The notes beneath the pieces are model-generated. The model searched no databases. It was not told the origin of the DNA and worked only from the letters and a program-made list of their open reading frames with translations. The position numbers were made by a program, and so were the translations under genes. A stretch of DNA of 64,000 nt from Streptomyces sp. NBC_00557 (GTDB lineage: Bacteria; Actinomycetota; Actinomycetes; Streptomycetales; Streptomycetaceae), in contig NZ_CP107796.1 in the NCBI RefSeq assembly GCF_036345995.1, forward strand, positions 3,472,001 to 3,536,000. The letters are read 5' to 3'. Below are positions 52,391 to 61,458 of this stretch, one piece after another (the first letter of the stretch is position 1; the number at the start of each line of letters is the position of its first letter).

Positions 52391-53434
52391 ATGACGTACG
52401 ACAGCGACCGCATCGAAGCACTGCTGGACGAAGGCGTCCGCGACAAGGTGTACCCCGGAGCCGTGTGGGCCGTCGGCGACGCCACCGGCGTCCACGCCCA
52501 AGGCACCACCGGCGTCCTCGATCCCGACGAGCCGGACGTGCCGATGCGCTCCGACACCGTCTTCGACGCCGCCAGCCTCACCAAGATCCTCGCCGTGTGG
52601 TCATCCATCGGCGCCCTGTGGGAGGACGGCACTCTCGACCTCGACCAGCCACTCGGCACCTTCTGGCCCGAGGTCACCGGCCATCCACTCAGCGCCGTAA
52701 CCGCCCAACAGTTGCTGACCCACACGGCCGGCGTCCCACTGCGAGCCCAGCTGAAGAACCTCTACGGCACCAACCCGGACGACATCCGCCGAGGCGTACT
52801 GCACGAACAACTTCACCGGCCACCCGGCGAAGCGGTCGAGTACACCGACCGGGCCGCCCTCATCCTCGGCTACCTCGCCGAACATCTCTCCGGTAAGCGA
52901 CTCGACCAGCTCGCGAGGGAACGCACCTGGCAGCCGCTGGGCATGCACTGCACGCGCTTCGGCCCGCTGCCCCACGAGACAGCAGCCCTCTGCGCCCCCA
53001 CCGAACTCGATCAGGACACCGACACCCACCTCAAGGGCACCGCCCACGACTTCTCCGCACGTCTCCTGGGCGGCGTCTGCGGCATCGCCGGCGTCTTCAC
53101 GATCCTCGACGACCTCGCCGCCTTCCTGCGCTACATGCTCGACGCTTCCACCTCTCTGGCCCCTGTCGGATTCGGCACCGCATGGACCAGCCGTTCCCTG
53201 AGCCTCCAGACGGGCAAGCTGCAGCCCGCTCGTGGCCTGTTCTGGCACCCTGCACCTGGCAGCACCACCGAGCAGAACATCTGGGTCCACTACGGCTTCA
53301 CCGGCACGGGCATGTGGATTTCACCCACCAGGGGCCGGTGGGCAGTGCTCCTTACCAACAAGCTGTACTACACCCGGGACCGGGAACCGCTGGCCGATGT
53401 CCGCAACGCCTTCCGTGAACTCGCTTTCAGTTAA
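52391..53434 (+). CDS. Serine hydrolase, class C beta-lactamase fold
   Basis: A 347-residue esterase/peptidase-like protein. The Ser-x-x-Lys nucleophile motif is in AASLTKILAVW, the Tyr motif is EYTDRAAL, and the third motif is HYGFTGTGMW. No signal peptide is visible, so it acts in the cytoplasm, unlike most beta-lactamases. It starts 94 bp after the glycosyltransferase with GAGGGAG ahead of the ATG. Might act as an acyltransferase or hydrolase in the pathway (inferred). Confidence 0.88.
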   Translation: MTYDSDRIEALLDEGVRDKVYPGAVWAVGDATGVHAQGTTGVLDPDEPDVPMRSDTVFDAASLTKILAVWSSIGALWEDGTLDLDQPLGTFWPEVTGHPLSAVTAQQLLTHTAGVPLRAQLKNLYGTNPDDIRRGVLHEQLHRPPGEAVEYTDRAALILGYLAEHLSGKRLDQLARERTWQPLGMHCTRFGPLPHETAALCAPTELDQDTDTHLKGTAHDFSARLLGGVCGIAGVFTILDDLAAFLRYMLDASTSLAPVGFGTAWTSRSLSLQTGKLQPARGLFWHPAPGSTTEQNIWVHYGFTGTGMWISPTRGRWAVLLTNKLYYTRDREPLADVRNAFRELAFS

Positions 53435-53578
53435 GCAGAGTCTGCGGCGCAACGTCCGCACGGATCGTGGAAGAGCACTTCGCAGCCATCGAACGCATCG
53501 GCCAGATCCACCCCTCCATTCGCCAAGGGCATGCGCATCGTCCGCGCCACCGCGATCGTCATGCCTCCCGGCGGCGCA

Positions 53579-53668
53579 CACCTCCCGGAGGGTCATCCGG
53601 CCGGTGGTCACGGTGCCGGTATTGTCCAGGGCCACGGTATCGACGTTGGTGACGAAGAAGACCATGCC
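53579..53668 (-). pseudogene. P-type ATPase fragment
   Basis: On the minus strand about 28 codons read FFVTNVDTVALDNTGTVTTG RMTLREV, which matches the phosphorylation site of heavy-metal P1-type ATPases (DKTGTVTTG). The invariant Lys is changed to Asn. Nothing else of the protein is recognisable in frame on either side, so it is a decayed fragment. The flanking 53435-53790 region holds no gene that I can support. Confidence 0.65.
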
Positions 53669-53790
53669 CCCGGGCCCAGGATGTGTCATCGGGCGTCCGG
53701 GTCCGACGTAGACAGTACGACCGGTCCTCGTAGACGCCGCCGCATTGCCCACGTGCGGTATATGACTGTCATGCGACATATCCCACACTT

Positions 53791-54195
53791 ATGGACGGAC
53801 CTGTCGCGGATCCGGTGGCTCAGCCCACGATGGAGATGCCCGTCGAGAGCTGCCATGGAGGGCGTCTGCAGATGTTGCGACTCGTTGCCGCTGATGACGC
53901 GCGCGTGGGCGCCGTGTCGCAGGCGCTTGCCCCCTACGCATGGCGAGCGCTGACACCCGAGATGATCAGCCGCCGCGCCTTGGCTGCCCTCGATCCGCAC
54001 TGGGTTTCCGGATCGGAGAGGGTCGCTCGCCAGGACGAGCGAATCATGGTGCTGACCCAGTTCCTGGCGGCTTGCCCCTGGTGGTCGCTGACCGCCACCG
54101 GACTCAGCCGGCGTCTGGTGTCCGTGCTGGACGCCTGGCGGCAGGAGAGTCAGTGGCTGGAGATCCAGATGCACTGGGGCCCGGAGGGCTGCTGA
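53791..54195 (+). CDS. Hypothetical protein
   Basis: A possible 134-residue protein with moderate coding bias (LQMLRLVAADDARVGAVSQAL, LTQFLAACPWWSLTATGLSRR). It is rich in Trp and Leu, with no signal peptide or membrane helix. No clear ribosome site precedes the ATG. No family recognised. Confidence 0.5.
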   Translation: MDGPVADPVAQPTMEMPVESCHGGRLQMLRLVAADDARVGAVSQALAPYAWRALTPEMISRRALAALDPHWVSGSERVARQDERIMVLTQFLAACPWWSLTATGLSRRLVSVLDAWRQESQWLEIQMHWGPEGC

Positions 54196-54309
54196 AAGGG
54201 ACCACACTGGAACGCCGCATATGCCTACTTCGCCCGCCAGCAGGAAGAAGGTGTATCCGACCAGCTCAACAGCCTCCCGAGGTACAGACCTTTCGCGGGC
54301 CGGGCGCAG

Positions 54310-55203
54310 TCATGCGTACACGAGCAATTCATCGCACGTGTCCGTACCGTCGTGAAGTGACTTGTCACTGTTCAGGACATAAAAATCACCGGTATACGCG
54401 TTATTCACCTTCTTCGGCACAACGATCAGGGTCTGCTGTGCCATCACGTCCGTCTGGGGTGGATTCACCACATACTGATCCAATAGGGCGAAGAGATTCT
54501 CATCCAAACCACGACGCAAGAGTGCTCGGTACGTCCGCCTCCCTTTGAAGCCTGTGACAGGTACCTGATGTTGCGACCACCCCCTGGGGTCGGTCGCGAT
54601 ATCCTGCGCCTTTTCGAGATCTTGAAGCTGTTTCTGCGTGTTTTCCTCCACCTCGGCCATGTGAATGTGCATCTGATTGAACTGTCGTGCGGCCTGCGAG
54701 TTGATCCCCAATCCAACGAAGTCGGCTTTCATATGGACACCCCCTCCTGGCATTGCATTAATCCACGCGTCGTGCCAGTAATTGACCGCCTGAGGACTCT
54801 CCAGAAACGGACATTCGATGCCCTTGATGCGGCAAGTGGGAGACAGGAGGAAGTTATGCGAATTCTCGGGCTTGCCGTGGAGCACGACGTAGTTTGAGGT
54901 TACATGCAAGCATTGAGCTTCCTGCGGGTGCTGAACGCAATTCTGGACGTCCCGCCACAGCGGATCGCTGGAGTTGGGGTTACCGCATAGAGACTCAAGC
55001 TGAGGAGGGGGGCAGGGGGCTGCACCGGGAGGCGAGGTGCCGGGGCATGGGTCGGTCGAAGGCGCGCTATGCGCAGGGTGGGCTGCCGCGGCCGTACCCC
55101 TGCCCACTCCTGCGCCGGCCAGGAGCGCCGCCACGCCAACAGTGCCGGACAGAGTGACGAATTGACGCCGAGGCAGCCTGTCAGCGTTCTTGTGGTCATT
55201 CAT
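54310..55203 (-). CDS. Exported CDP-diacylglycerol diphosphatase-like protein
   Basis: A 297-residue exported protein. The N-terminus has a twin-arginine-like signal (RRQFVTLSGTVGVAALLAGAG). The mature part matches the CDP-diacylglycerol diphosphatase (Cdh) family of the HIT superfamily: LWRDVQNCVQHP, NYVVLHGK, LLSPTCRIKGIECPFL, NYWHDAWINAM and GINSQAARQFNQMHIHMAEV with the His triad. It would hydrolyse CDP-diacylglycerol or a related nucleotide outside the membrane. Third-position G+C is lower than in the neighbours, so it may be acquired. Confidence 0.87.
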   Translation of the reverse strand: MNDHKNADRLPRRQFVTLSGTVGVAALLAGAGVGRGTAAAAHPAHSAPSTDPCPGTSPPGAAPCPPPQLESLCGNPNSSDPLWRDVQNCVQHPQEAQCLHVTSNYVVLHGKPENSHNFLLSPTCRIKGIECPFLESPQAVNYWHDAWINAMPGGGVHMKADFVGLGINSQAARQFNQMHIHMAEVEENTQKQLQDLEKAQDIATDPRGWSQHQVPVTGFKGRRTYRALLRRGLDENLFALLDQYVVNPPQTDVMAQQTLIVVPKKVNNAYTGDFYVLNSDKSLHDGTDTCDELLVYA

Positions 55204-55299
55204 GAATTACCTCCGGTTGCGATCTCACTCAGGGTGGGTGGGCGGCAGCCTGGGACCCCAATTCGAGACCATTTTTTTCTTCTGTGCGGCGCTCGCCCC

Positions 55300-56316
55300 T
55301 CAGCAGTAACCGGTGTGCAGAAACCCGCGCCGTGAAGGCACACCGAGGTCCAAGGGGATGTCGACGTGCTTCGGGAGAGTGGCGAAGGGTGTGTTCGGGA
55401 CGATGAACTCCCTGCCGGTGTACCTCTCCAGTACGGACTGGCGGCTGACAGGCTTGCACACGAACGGGTTCGCGTACGTGTTGTAACCGAGCCCGACTCC
55501 GGTGTTGAGGAAACCCGCGTCCTGACACTGGTACAGCGCGCCCCGCAGTGCGGCGGCATCCCTGGGACCGCGGTAGCGCGACTGGTAGTTCGCGAAGCAC
55601 TTCTTGGAGGTGCCTTGGTCGTAGGGGGACGGACCTGCGGCCGCCAGGGCGCCGAGGAAGGAGCGGTTGCAGCCGATGGCTGCTGAAGGAGCCTCTCCCT
55701 GAAGCAACTTGTCGCGCCGGCAGCCGGTCACCTTCTGGAACGCCCCCACAACGTCCTCATCCCTGCGGAGCCGGGAGTAGGCGACGACGAGGTCCCGCTG
55801 GGCTTTGAGAGGGTATGCCGGTGTGTCGCCGAACTGCTCGTCGAGCAGGCGGAACCAGGTCTCGAAACTCGGCACCAGCGCTCGGACGCCCGGCGGAAGC
55901 CTGTAGACGGCGAGGTTCGTCGGGGTGGACCAGGTGTCCAGCCCGGGGTACCCGACGTACGACAGGATCCCGATGCCTACCTTCGGCGGCTGGTCGCCGT
56001 ACCGCCTGCGCAGCTCCAGGTACCGCTCCAGGTTGGTGTTGGAGCCGGCCCACGCGTACCAGAAGCCACTGGGGTAGAGGGACGTGTCGCCACGGGCGTG
56101 GGTGGTGGCGAACAGGGAGGGTGACACGCACCGGACCCGCCGCGCGTCCCACGCGGCCTTGTACTCGGCAGGCGTGGCGATACAGCCGTTCGTGGGGATC
56201 GCCGCGTGACGGCGGACGTCCGCGAACGCGCGTGGGCCCGACAGCCCCAGGAGGCAGACCGAGAGGGTGACCAATGGCGCTGCAAGCACTGTGCCGCGCC
56301 GACGCCGGCGGCTCAT
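55300..56316 (-). CDS. Secreted protein of unknown function
   Basis: A 338-residue protein starting MSRRRRRGTVLAAPLVTLSV with a signal peptide cleaved near FADV. The mature part is rich in aromatic residues (FWYAWAGSNTNLERYLELRR, ILSYVGYPGLDTW) and has several Cys that could form disulfides. A longer start at 56406 is possible. It lies just upstream of the Cdh-like gene on the same strand and may act with it. I do not recognise the family. Confidence 0.75.
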   Translation of the reverse strand: MSRRRRRGTVLAAPLVTLSVCLLGLSGPRAFADVRRHAAIPTNGCIATPAEYKAAWDARRVRCVSPSLFATTHARGDTSLYPSGFWYAWAGSNTNLERYLELRRRYGDQPPKVGIGILSYVGYPGLDTWSTPTNLAVYRLPPGVRALVPSFETWFRLLDEQFGDTPAYPLKAQRDLVVAYSRLRRDEDVVGAFQKVTGCRRDKLLQGEAPSAAIGCNRSFLGALAAAGPSPYDQGTSKKCFANYQSRYRGPRDAAALRGALYQCQDAGFLNTGVGLGYNTYANPFVCKPVSRQSVLERYTGREFIVPNTPFATLPKHVDIPLDLGVPSRRGFLHTGYC

Positions 56317-56815
56317 GGGGTCCCCATGGGCATGACGGGCCGGTCGGTTCTTCGATCGGCTGCGGTGGCCGGCACGCTCACCACGGCGAACGCAACCATC
56401 CGACATTCCATGCTCGTCCTCCGTCGCTGCAACCAGTGAGCACCCAGGGATCGCCACTGGGTACTGCCACCCGGAGTGTTCCGGGTGCCTTCACTCCGTA
56501 CACCGACGCGGGACCGAATGGCCTAGAAGGACGTCTTGTTCCGGCTGCTCCCATTTCATCCCACGACGCCGTGTTGGGCGCCCTTCGCTTCAGGCACCGG
56601 TGTATGCGCCCGGGCCCGCCGGGTCGTGGGTGGGTAGCTCGGGATCGCGCCTGAACGCCGTCGGCACCCCAGCGATCCGGTGTCCGATGCCTGGTGGAAG
56701 CCGGCCGAGCCAGTCCTGAACGCCTGGGGTGCCGAACGCCGCGGTCGCGGCCCGGACATCGGCCGACCACCGGACCACGACCTGCGGAAACCGCTGGACG
56801 CGGGCCGTGATCGAC
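56317..56815. other. 499-bp gap; contains a transposase remnant
   Basis: The stretch before 56680 shows no gene with good bias. The IS5-like remnant in the right-hand part is listed separately. Confidence 0.5.
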
Positions 56816-56817
56816 CT
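56680..56817 (+). pseudogene. IS5-family transposase N-terminal remnant
   Basis: About 45 codons read SDAWWKPAEPVLNAWGAERR and GRGPDIGRPPDHDLR, the start of an IS5-type transposase (DUF4096 region). After DHDLR the frame no longer matches, and the rest of the gene is absent. It abuts the sulfatase 3' end. A second dead insertion element in the accessory part. Confidence 0.75.
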
Positions 56818-59167
56818 ACTGGCGGGACAGGTGCATCCGCAGCTCACTCTCGGCATCGGTGATGAGATCGCCGGACAGGTCGACGGTCACGGTGTGCAGC
56901 ACACCGGTGAACCGGAAGGGCGGCTTGTAGTCGGGTGCGACGGCGGAGCCCGGATTCGCGCCGCAGGTCATGCCGCCGGGATTGAACATGATCGCCGTGG
57001 TGACCGGGATGTCCGCCTCGCCGACCGGACGACGGTCGATGTACAGCTGGGCGCGGCCGGGGACGCCCTTGCCGTTCGGGACGTCGGCCTTTCCGGTCGG
57101 TTCGAACTCGAAGCGCAGTTCGTGGCGCCCCTCGGGGACCTCCTCGGAGGAGGAGACGCCGTACAGGCCGCGCCGCAGGTAGTTGTGGACGTAGTGCAGC
57201 CTGCGGTCCTTCATGTAGAAGGTGAAACCGCCGACGTTGGTGCCCTGGCAGAGGAACACGCCTTCGGCACCGTCCGCCGGGATCTCGGCGTCCGCCGTGA
57301 TGGCGAACGGCCGGTTGAGCACGTGGGGCGCGACCGCGGCCGGCAGGGTCTCGGTGCCGGGCCGGAACGTACAGCTGGTGCGCTCGGCGAAGATCTGCGG
57401 GCGCTCCTGCATCAGTCGCTGTACACCGCTGCCGTCGATGGGCAGGACGCCGTACTTTCCGGCCTCCACGTACCACAGGGAGACCATCTCGACGAGCTTG
57501 CTCCGGTTCTCGGCCGCCAGATCGCTGGTTTCGGCGAAGTCCTCGTCGATGTGGTAGAGCTCCCAGCGCTCGGCGTCGAGCTTGCCGAGTGTCTCCGAGG
57601 TGATGGGAGTGCCGAAGGGCTTGCCGGCCTCGGCGAAGGAGGGGCCGGGCCAGGGGCAGACCGCTCGCCAGCCGTCGTGGTCGATGGCGCGGTGGCCCAT
57701 CATCTCGAAGTACTGCGTGTGGTGCAGGGTGGGCGCGGAGGGGTTGTCGAAGGTGTGGGCGAAGCTGACACCGTGAATCGGGGACTGCGGCACGCCCTTG
57801 ATCGTGGCCGGGGGTTCGATGCCGAGCACGTCGAGCACGGTGGGGACCATGTCGATGATGTGGGCGTACTGGGTGCGGACCTCGCCGCGGGCCTTGATGC
57901 CCTGCGGCCAGTGGACGAGGAACGGGTCGCTGGCGCCGCCGCGGTAGGTCTCGCGCTTCCACCTGCGGAAGGGGGTGTTTCCCGCCCAGGTCCAGCCCCA
58001 CGGGTAGTGGTTGAAGGTGTTCGGTCCGCCGATCTCGTCGATGGACCTGAGGCTGTCTTCGAGCGATTCGGGTGCGTTGTTGAAGAACTGCGACTCGTTC
58101 GTCGTTCCGGTGACACCTCCCTCGGCGCTGGCGCCGTTGTCGGACACCAGCATGATCAGGGTGTTGTCGAACTCGCCGGTCTCCTTGAGGAAGTCCAGCA
58201 GCCGGCCGATGTGGTGGTCGGTGTGGCTCAGGAATCCGGCGTAGACCTCCATCATCCGGGCGGCGAGACGGCGGGCATCGGGGGACAGGGAGTCCCACTC
58301 CGGTACGTCCGGGTCGTGCCGGGAGAGCCGGGCGTCGGGCGGCGCGACTCCGAGCTGCTTCTGCCGGGCGAAGGCGGCCTCGCGGTAGGCGTCCCAGCCG
58401 TCGCCGAACTGGCCCCGGCAGCGGTCGGCCCACTCCTTGGGCACATGGTGCGGTGCGTGCGTGGCTCCGGTGCAGAAGTACAGGAAGAACGGCTTGTCCG
58501 GGGCGACCTGCTTGGCGTCGGCGATGAACGTGACGGCCTTGTCCACCAGGTCCGGTGTCAGGTGGTAGCCCTCTTCCGGGGAGGCGGGAGGCTCGACCTG
58601 GTGGTTGTCGTAGACCAGGTCCGGGTGCCACTGACTGGTGTCGCCGCCGAGGAAGCCGTAGAACCGCTCGAAACCGCGGCCCAGCGGCCATCGGTCGTAC
58701 GGGCCGGCGGCGGATTCGTACTCCGAGGGAACCAGATGCCACTTGCCGATCGCGTAGGTGTTGAATCCCTGCTCCACGAGGATCTCGGAGATGAACCCGT
58801 TCTCGAACGGGATACGGCCGTTGTACCCCGGATATCCGGTCGAGAACTCCGTCACCAGCGCCATGGCGTTGGCATGGTGATTCCGCCCGGTGATGATGCA
58901 TGAACGCGACGGAGAGCACAGGGCGGTCGTGTGCATGTTGCTGTACAACAGCCCGTTCGCGGCCAACGAGTCCATGTTCGGCGTCGCCATCGGACCGCCG
59001 TAGCAGCCGAGTTGTCCGAAACCGGTGTCGTCGAGCGCGATGAACAGCACGTTCGGGGAGCCTGGAACGGCCCGCACCGGCTGGGGCCATGCAGGCATCG
59101 ACTCGTCCGCCGTGCGGCCGATCACCCCGGGAAAAGCGGTTCCTGGCCTGTACTCTTTCGCCGCCAT
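56816..59167 (-). CDS. Arylsulfatase, formylglycine-dependent
   Basis: A 783-residue sulfatase. The modification motif C-x-P-S-R is in ALCSPSRSCIITGRN, where Cys becomes formylglycine. Metal ligands are in VLFIALDDTGFGQLG and LVSDNGASAEGG, and the substrate region has GKWHLVPS. A C-terminal beta-rich domain of about 200 residues follows. ATG 59167 is used (GGAGGA upstream). No signal peptide, so it is probably cytoplasmic, as in large actinomycete sulfatases. The substrate is a sulfate ester, not predictable. Confidence 0.93.
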   Translation of the reverse strand: MAAKEYRPGTAFPGVIGRTADESMPAWPQPVRAVPGSPNVLFIALDDTGFGQLGCYGGPMATPNMDSLAANGLLYSNMHTTALCSPSRSCIITGRNHHANAMALVTEFSTGYPGYNGRIPFENGFISEILVEQGFNTYAIGKWHLVPSEYESAAGPYDRWPLGRGFERFYGFLGGDTSQWHPDLVYDNHQVEPPASPEEGYHLTPDLVDKAVTFIADAKQVAPDKPFFLYFCTGATHAPHHVPKEWADRCRGQFGDGWDAYREAAFARQKQLGVAPPDARLSRHDPDVPEWDSLSPDARRLAARMMEVYAGFLSHTDHHIGRLLDFLKETGEFDNTLIMLVSDNGASAEGGVTGTTNESQFFNNAPESLEDSLRSIDEIGGPNTFNHYPWGWTWAGNTPFRRWKRETYRGGASDPFLVHWPQGIKARGEVRTQYAHIIDMVPTVLDVLGIEPPATIKGVPQSPIHGVSFAHTFDNPSAPTLHHTQYFEMMGHRAIDHDGWRAVCPWPGPSFAEAGKPFGTPITSETLGKLDAERWELYHIDEDFAETSDLAAENRSKLVEMVSLWYVEAGKYGVLPIDGSGVQRLMQERPQIFAERTSCTFRPGTETLPAAVAPHVLNRPFAITADAEIPADGAEGVFLCQGTNVGGFTFYMKDRRLHYVHNYLRRGLYGVSSSEEVPEGRHELRFEFEPTGKADVPNGKGVPGRAQLYIDRRPVGEADIPVTTAIMFNPGGMTCGANPGSAVAPDYKPPFRFTGVLHTVTVDLSGDLITDAESELRMHLSRQ

Positions 59168-59623
59168 CTGCCTGATCCTCCATCCGCCCCGGCCTTCGCC
59201 GTACGGCACATGCCACCGCGCGCGCGTACCTCTGGGAAGCGCGAGATTTGAGCGCCCCCCATGGGGTATCAGTCACGGCGTCGAAGAAGGTGCACGACGA
59301 GCACGGTCTTTACACGACCACGATCGCTGCCGCAGGAGAATTGCCTTGCAAGACCGATGACTCGACACTCGTCAATTCGAGTTGCGCACCAACGACCGAA
59401 CGCTGTTCTGCGAGGGGCGGAGCCCTTCCGCCGGCTGGCGCTTTACCACTTCCTTCTCATGCTAGCCAGTGAGCAGGGCACCGGCCATCGGAGAACCGCT
59501 CGGCTACGCCCAGCCGGAGGCCCCCAACAGGAGAGTCTCCCCACTTCACCCGTCCGGACGGCAGGGCGCGCCTGCAGGGCGTGGCCCCGGCAGGCTGAGA
59601 GCGGTCGACAGGCAGGAGAGTGC
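59168..59623. other. 456-bp divergent intergenic region
   Basis: Between the sulfatase and the DUF202 gene. It should hold both promoters. A plus-strand reading with LALYHFLLMLASEQ near 59430-59480 is open but has no start site or family support; nothing else seen. Confidence 0.4.
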
Positions 59624-59971
59624 ATGGACGGAAACGCGCCACGTGGGGCCACGCCGAATACCGGCAGCCGCGCACGGGACCACCTCGCCAATGAGCGGAC
59701 CTACCTGGCGTGGTTGCGTACCGGCATCGCTGTGGCGGGTCTCGGTGTGGCCATCGCCAAATTCGCCCCTCACCGGGGCGCCCACGCCGTGGCCTCGGGG
59801 GCGATCCTCGTCTTCAGCGGCCTGCTGGTCAGCTTCTACGGCACCACGCGGTACCGGTCCGTCGGCCGGCAACTGGAGGCAGGGACGTTCGCCGCGGCAC
59901 AGGCGAGCACGGTCATGACGGTCACCGTCGTCACCGGTCTGGCCATGATCGCCGTTCTGGTACTGCTTTGA
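59624..59971 (+). CDS. DUF202 / YidH-family membrane protein
   Basis: A 115-residue protein with the DUF202 signature (HLANERTYLAWLRTGIAVAG) and three transmembrane helices (VAGLGVAIAKFAP; ASGAILVFSGLLVSFYG; TVVTGLAMIAVLVLL). ATG 59624 has AGGAGAG ahead. Function unknown. One base separates its stop from the next ATG. Confidence 0.9.
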   Translation: MDGNAPRGATPNTGSRARDHLANERTYLAWLRTGIAVAGLGVAIAKFAPHRGAHAVASGAILVFSGLLVSFYGTTRYRSVGRQLEAGTFAAAQASTVMTVTVVTGLAMIAVLVLL

Positions 59972-59972
59972 C

Positions 59973-60558
59973 ATGGCCGCTGGACCACGACCCGATTCCG
60001 GCGCGAAGCCGAAGCACAGCCTGCCCGAGCCGGACCCGACCCTGCGCGCCGTAGCAGCCGCGTCGACCGGTGGAACTCTCGTCATCTGGTGGCCCGCGTT
60101 CCCCCTGGGTGCGTACAAGGCCGTCTTCTTCGACGCCCTGCTCGCTCTCTGGGCCGTGACCACCGCCGCACTTCTCTCGGGGGTGGCCCTGCGCAGAAGG
60201 GATGTGGTGCCCTTGGGGGGGCTGGCTGGCTCTGGCGCTGCCCTCCGTGTGGATCCTCCCGGCCGTCCTCACCCCGGGACCGCACCTCCCCTCCTACCTC
60301 CACCACGTCGAAGCGGCTCTCACTGTGCTGGGCGCCCCGATGCTGTCCTGGCTGTTGTCGAAGATCCTGCTCCCCGACTACGACGAACTCCCTTGGCTGC
60401 ACCGTTTGGGAGCAGTGGGCGTCACCGTCATCGTCGGCGTCCTTACCTTCCTGCTCGGCAGGTTCAATTACCTGTTCCTGACCTGTGCCGACTTCGACCT
60501 GAGCGGCAACGACACGCCTCCACACTGTGCTCATGGAGCGCCGTTGCAGCACCTTTGA
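59973..60558 (+). pseudogene. Membrane protein gene with a one-base frameshift
   Basis: The first 80 codons read AVFFDALLALWAVTTAALLSG in one frame. At a run of seven G (60214-60220) the coding signal moves to another frame: LALALPSVWILPAVL, LGAPMLSWLLSKILLPDYDE and VTVIVGVLTFLLGRFNYL. Removing one G joins them into a protein of about 195 residues with four or five helices. It is either a disrupted gene or a sequencing error in the homopolymer. Family unknown. Confidence 0.75.
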
Positions 60559-60598
60559 GCCCGCGATCCAATGGAACGCGAGCGAGAGGAGACCGGCT

Positions 60599-60994
60599 GT
60601 GAACGTTGATCCGAGCGTCGAGGAGATCGAGCGTTTCGTAGCGGAGGATCCAGAAGCGCCCGTCGTGATGCTCAATCTGCTCCGTTTCAAAGAGGGCGGT
60701 GCCGAAAAGTACGCCGACTATCTACGGGCCGCTCAACCTTTCGCCGAAGCCGCCGGTGTGCAGATCGTTTACTACGGCCTGGGGAGCACACCGCTCGTCG
60801 GCGACTCCGTGCAGGGATGGGATGCGGTCGCGATCGTCTCGTACCCCAGCCGCAGAGCCTTCGCCGGCATGGTGAGCCAGCCGGGATATCCGATCGCGCT
60901 GCGTGAAGACGCACTGGCCGAGACCGTACTCCAACCGACCACCGATGCAGCGGCGGTGTATCGGTCTGCCGGCCCTGGTGTGGAGTCGGGCTGA
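60599..60994 (+). CDS. DUF1330-like protein
   Basis: A 131-residue cytoplasmic protein of the DUF1330/dimeric alpha-beta barrel type (APVVMLNLLRFKEGGAEKYADYL, VQIVYYGLGSTPLVG, WDAVAIVSYPSRRAFAGMV). GTG 60599 has AGGAG eight bases upstream. Such proteins may bind or oxidise small molecules. Alone in its transcript or following the frameshifted gene. Confidence 0.87.
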   Translation: MNVDPSVEEIERFVAEDPEAPVVMLNLLRFKEGGAEKYADYLRAAQPFAEAAGVQIVYYGLGSTPLVGDSVQGWDAVAIVSYPSRRAFAGMVSQPGYPIALREDALAETVLQPTTDAAAVYRSAGPGVESG

Positions 60995-61027
60995 CAGCAG
61001 CATGGATCGACATGAGGCGGTTGGGAG

Positions 61028-61458
61028 TCAGCCCTGTTCAGAGGGGCGAGTGCCGGGCGTGGACGAGGCCGTGAGCGCCTCCGCCCTGGCGACCGCGGCA
61101 TCCGTGAAGCCGGCGAGGGACTTCCTGACGACCCGGTCGACGACCGGCCGGAGCAGGCGCACCCTGGGCTCCACGTCCACCGTGTAGACCACCTCGGTGC
61201 GCCGCTCCGCGACCGGGGTGAAGCTGACGGTCGCGGTGTAGTGACGCAGGGGGGCTCCGGACAGCATGCGGTAGGCGTAGTGGCCGGGTCGGTGATACTC
61301 GGTCACCTGCTCCCGGACGGTGGCGCCCGGCAGACGCAACCGCCGGACGGCTCCCACCCCGTTGGGGGCGGGATCGCCTTCACGCTCCAGGACGGATACT
61401 GTGCATCGCCTTGACCAGGTCGGCGTAGTGCCGGTGATCGGTGAAGACACCGAACAAG
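61028..61458 (-). pseudogene. SRPBCC-domain gene, frameshifted and lacking its own start
   Basis: The C-terminal half reads PAPNGVGAVRRLRLPG, REQVTEYHRPGHYAYRMLSG, VEPRVRLLRPVVDRVVRK, a typical polyketide-cyclase-like SRPBCC protein. Its N-terminal part (FGVFTDHRHYADLVKAM) lies in another frame, and the two join only if one base near 61400 is removed. There is no start codon: at about 61459 it runs straight into the PAS/GAF gene. So both genes were cut by one deletion. Confidence 0.7.
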
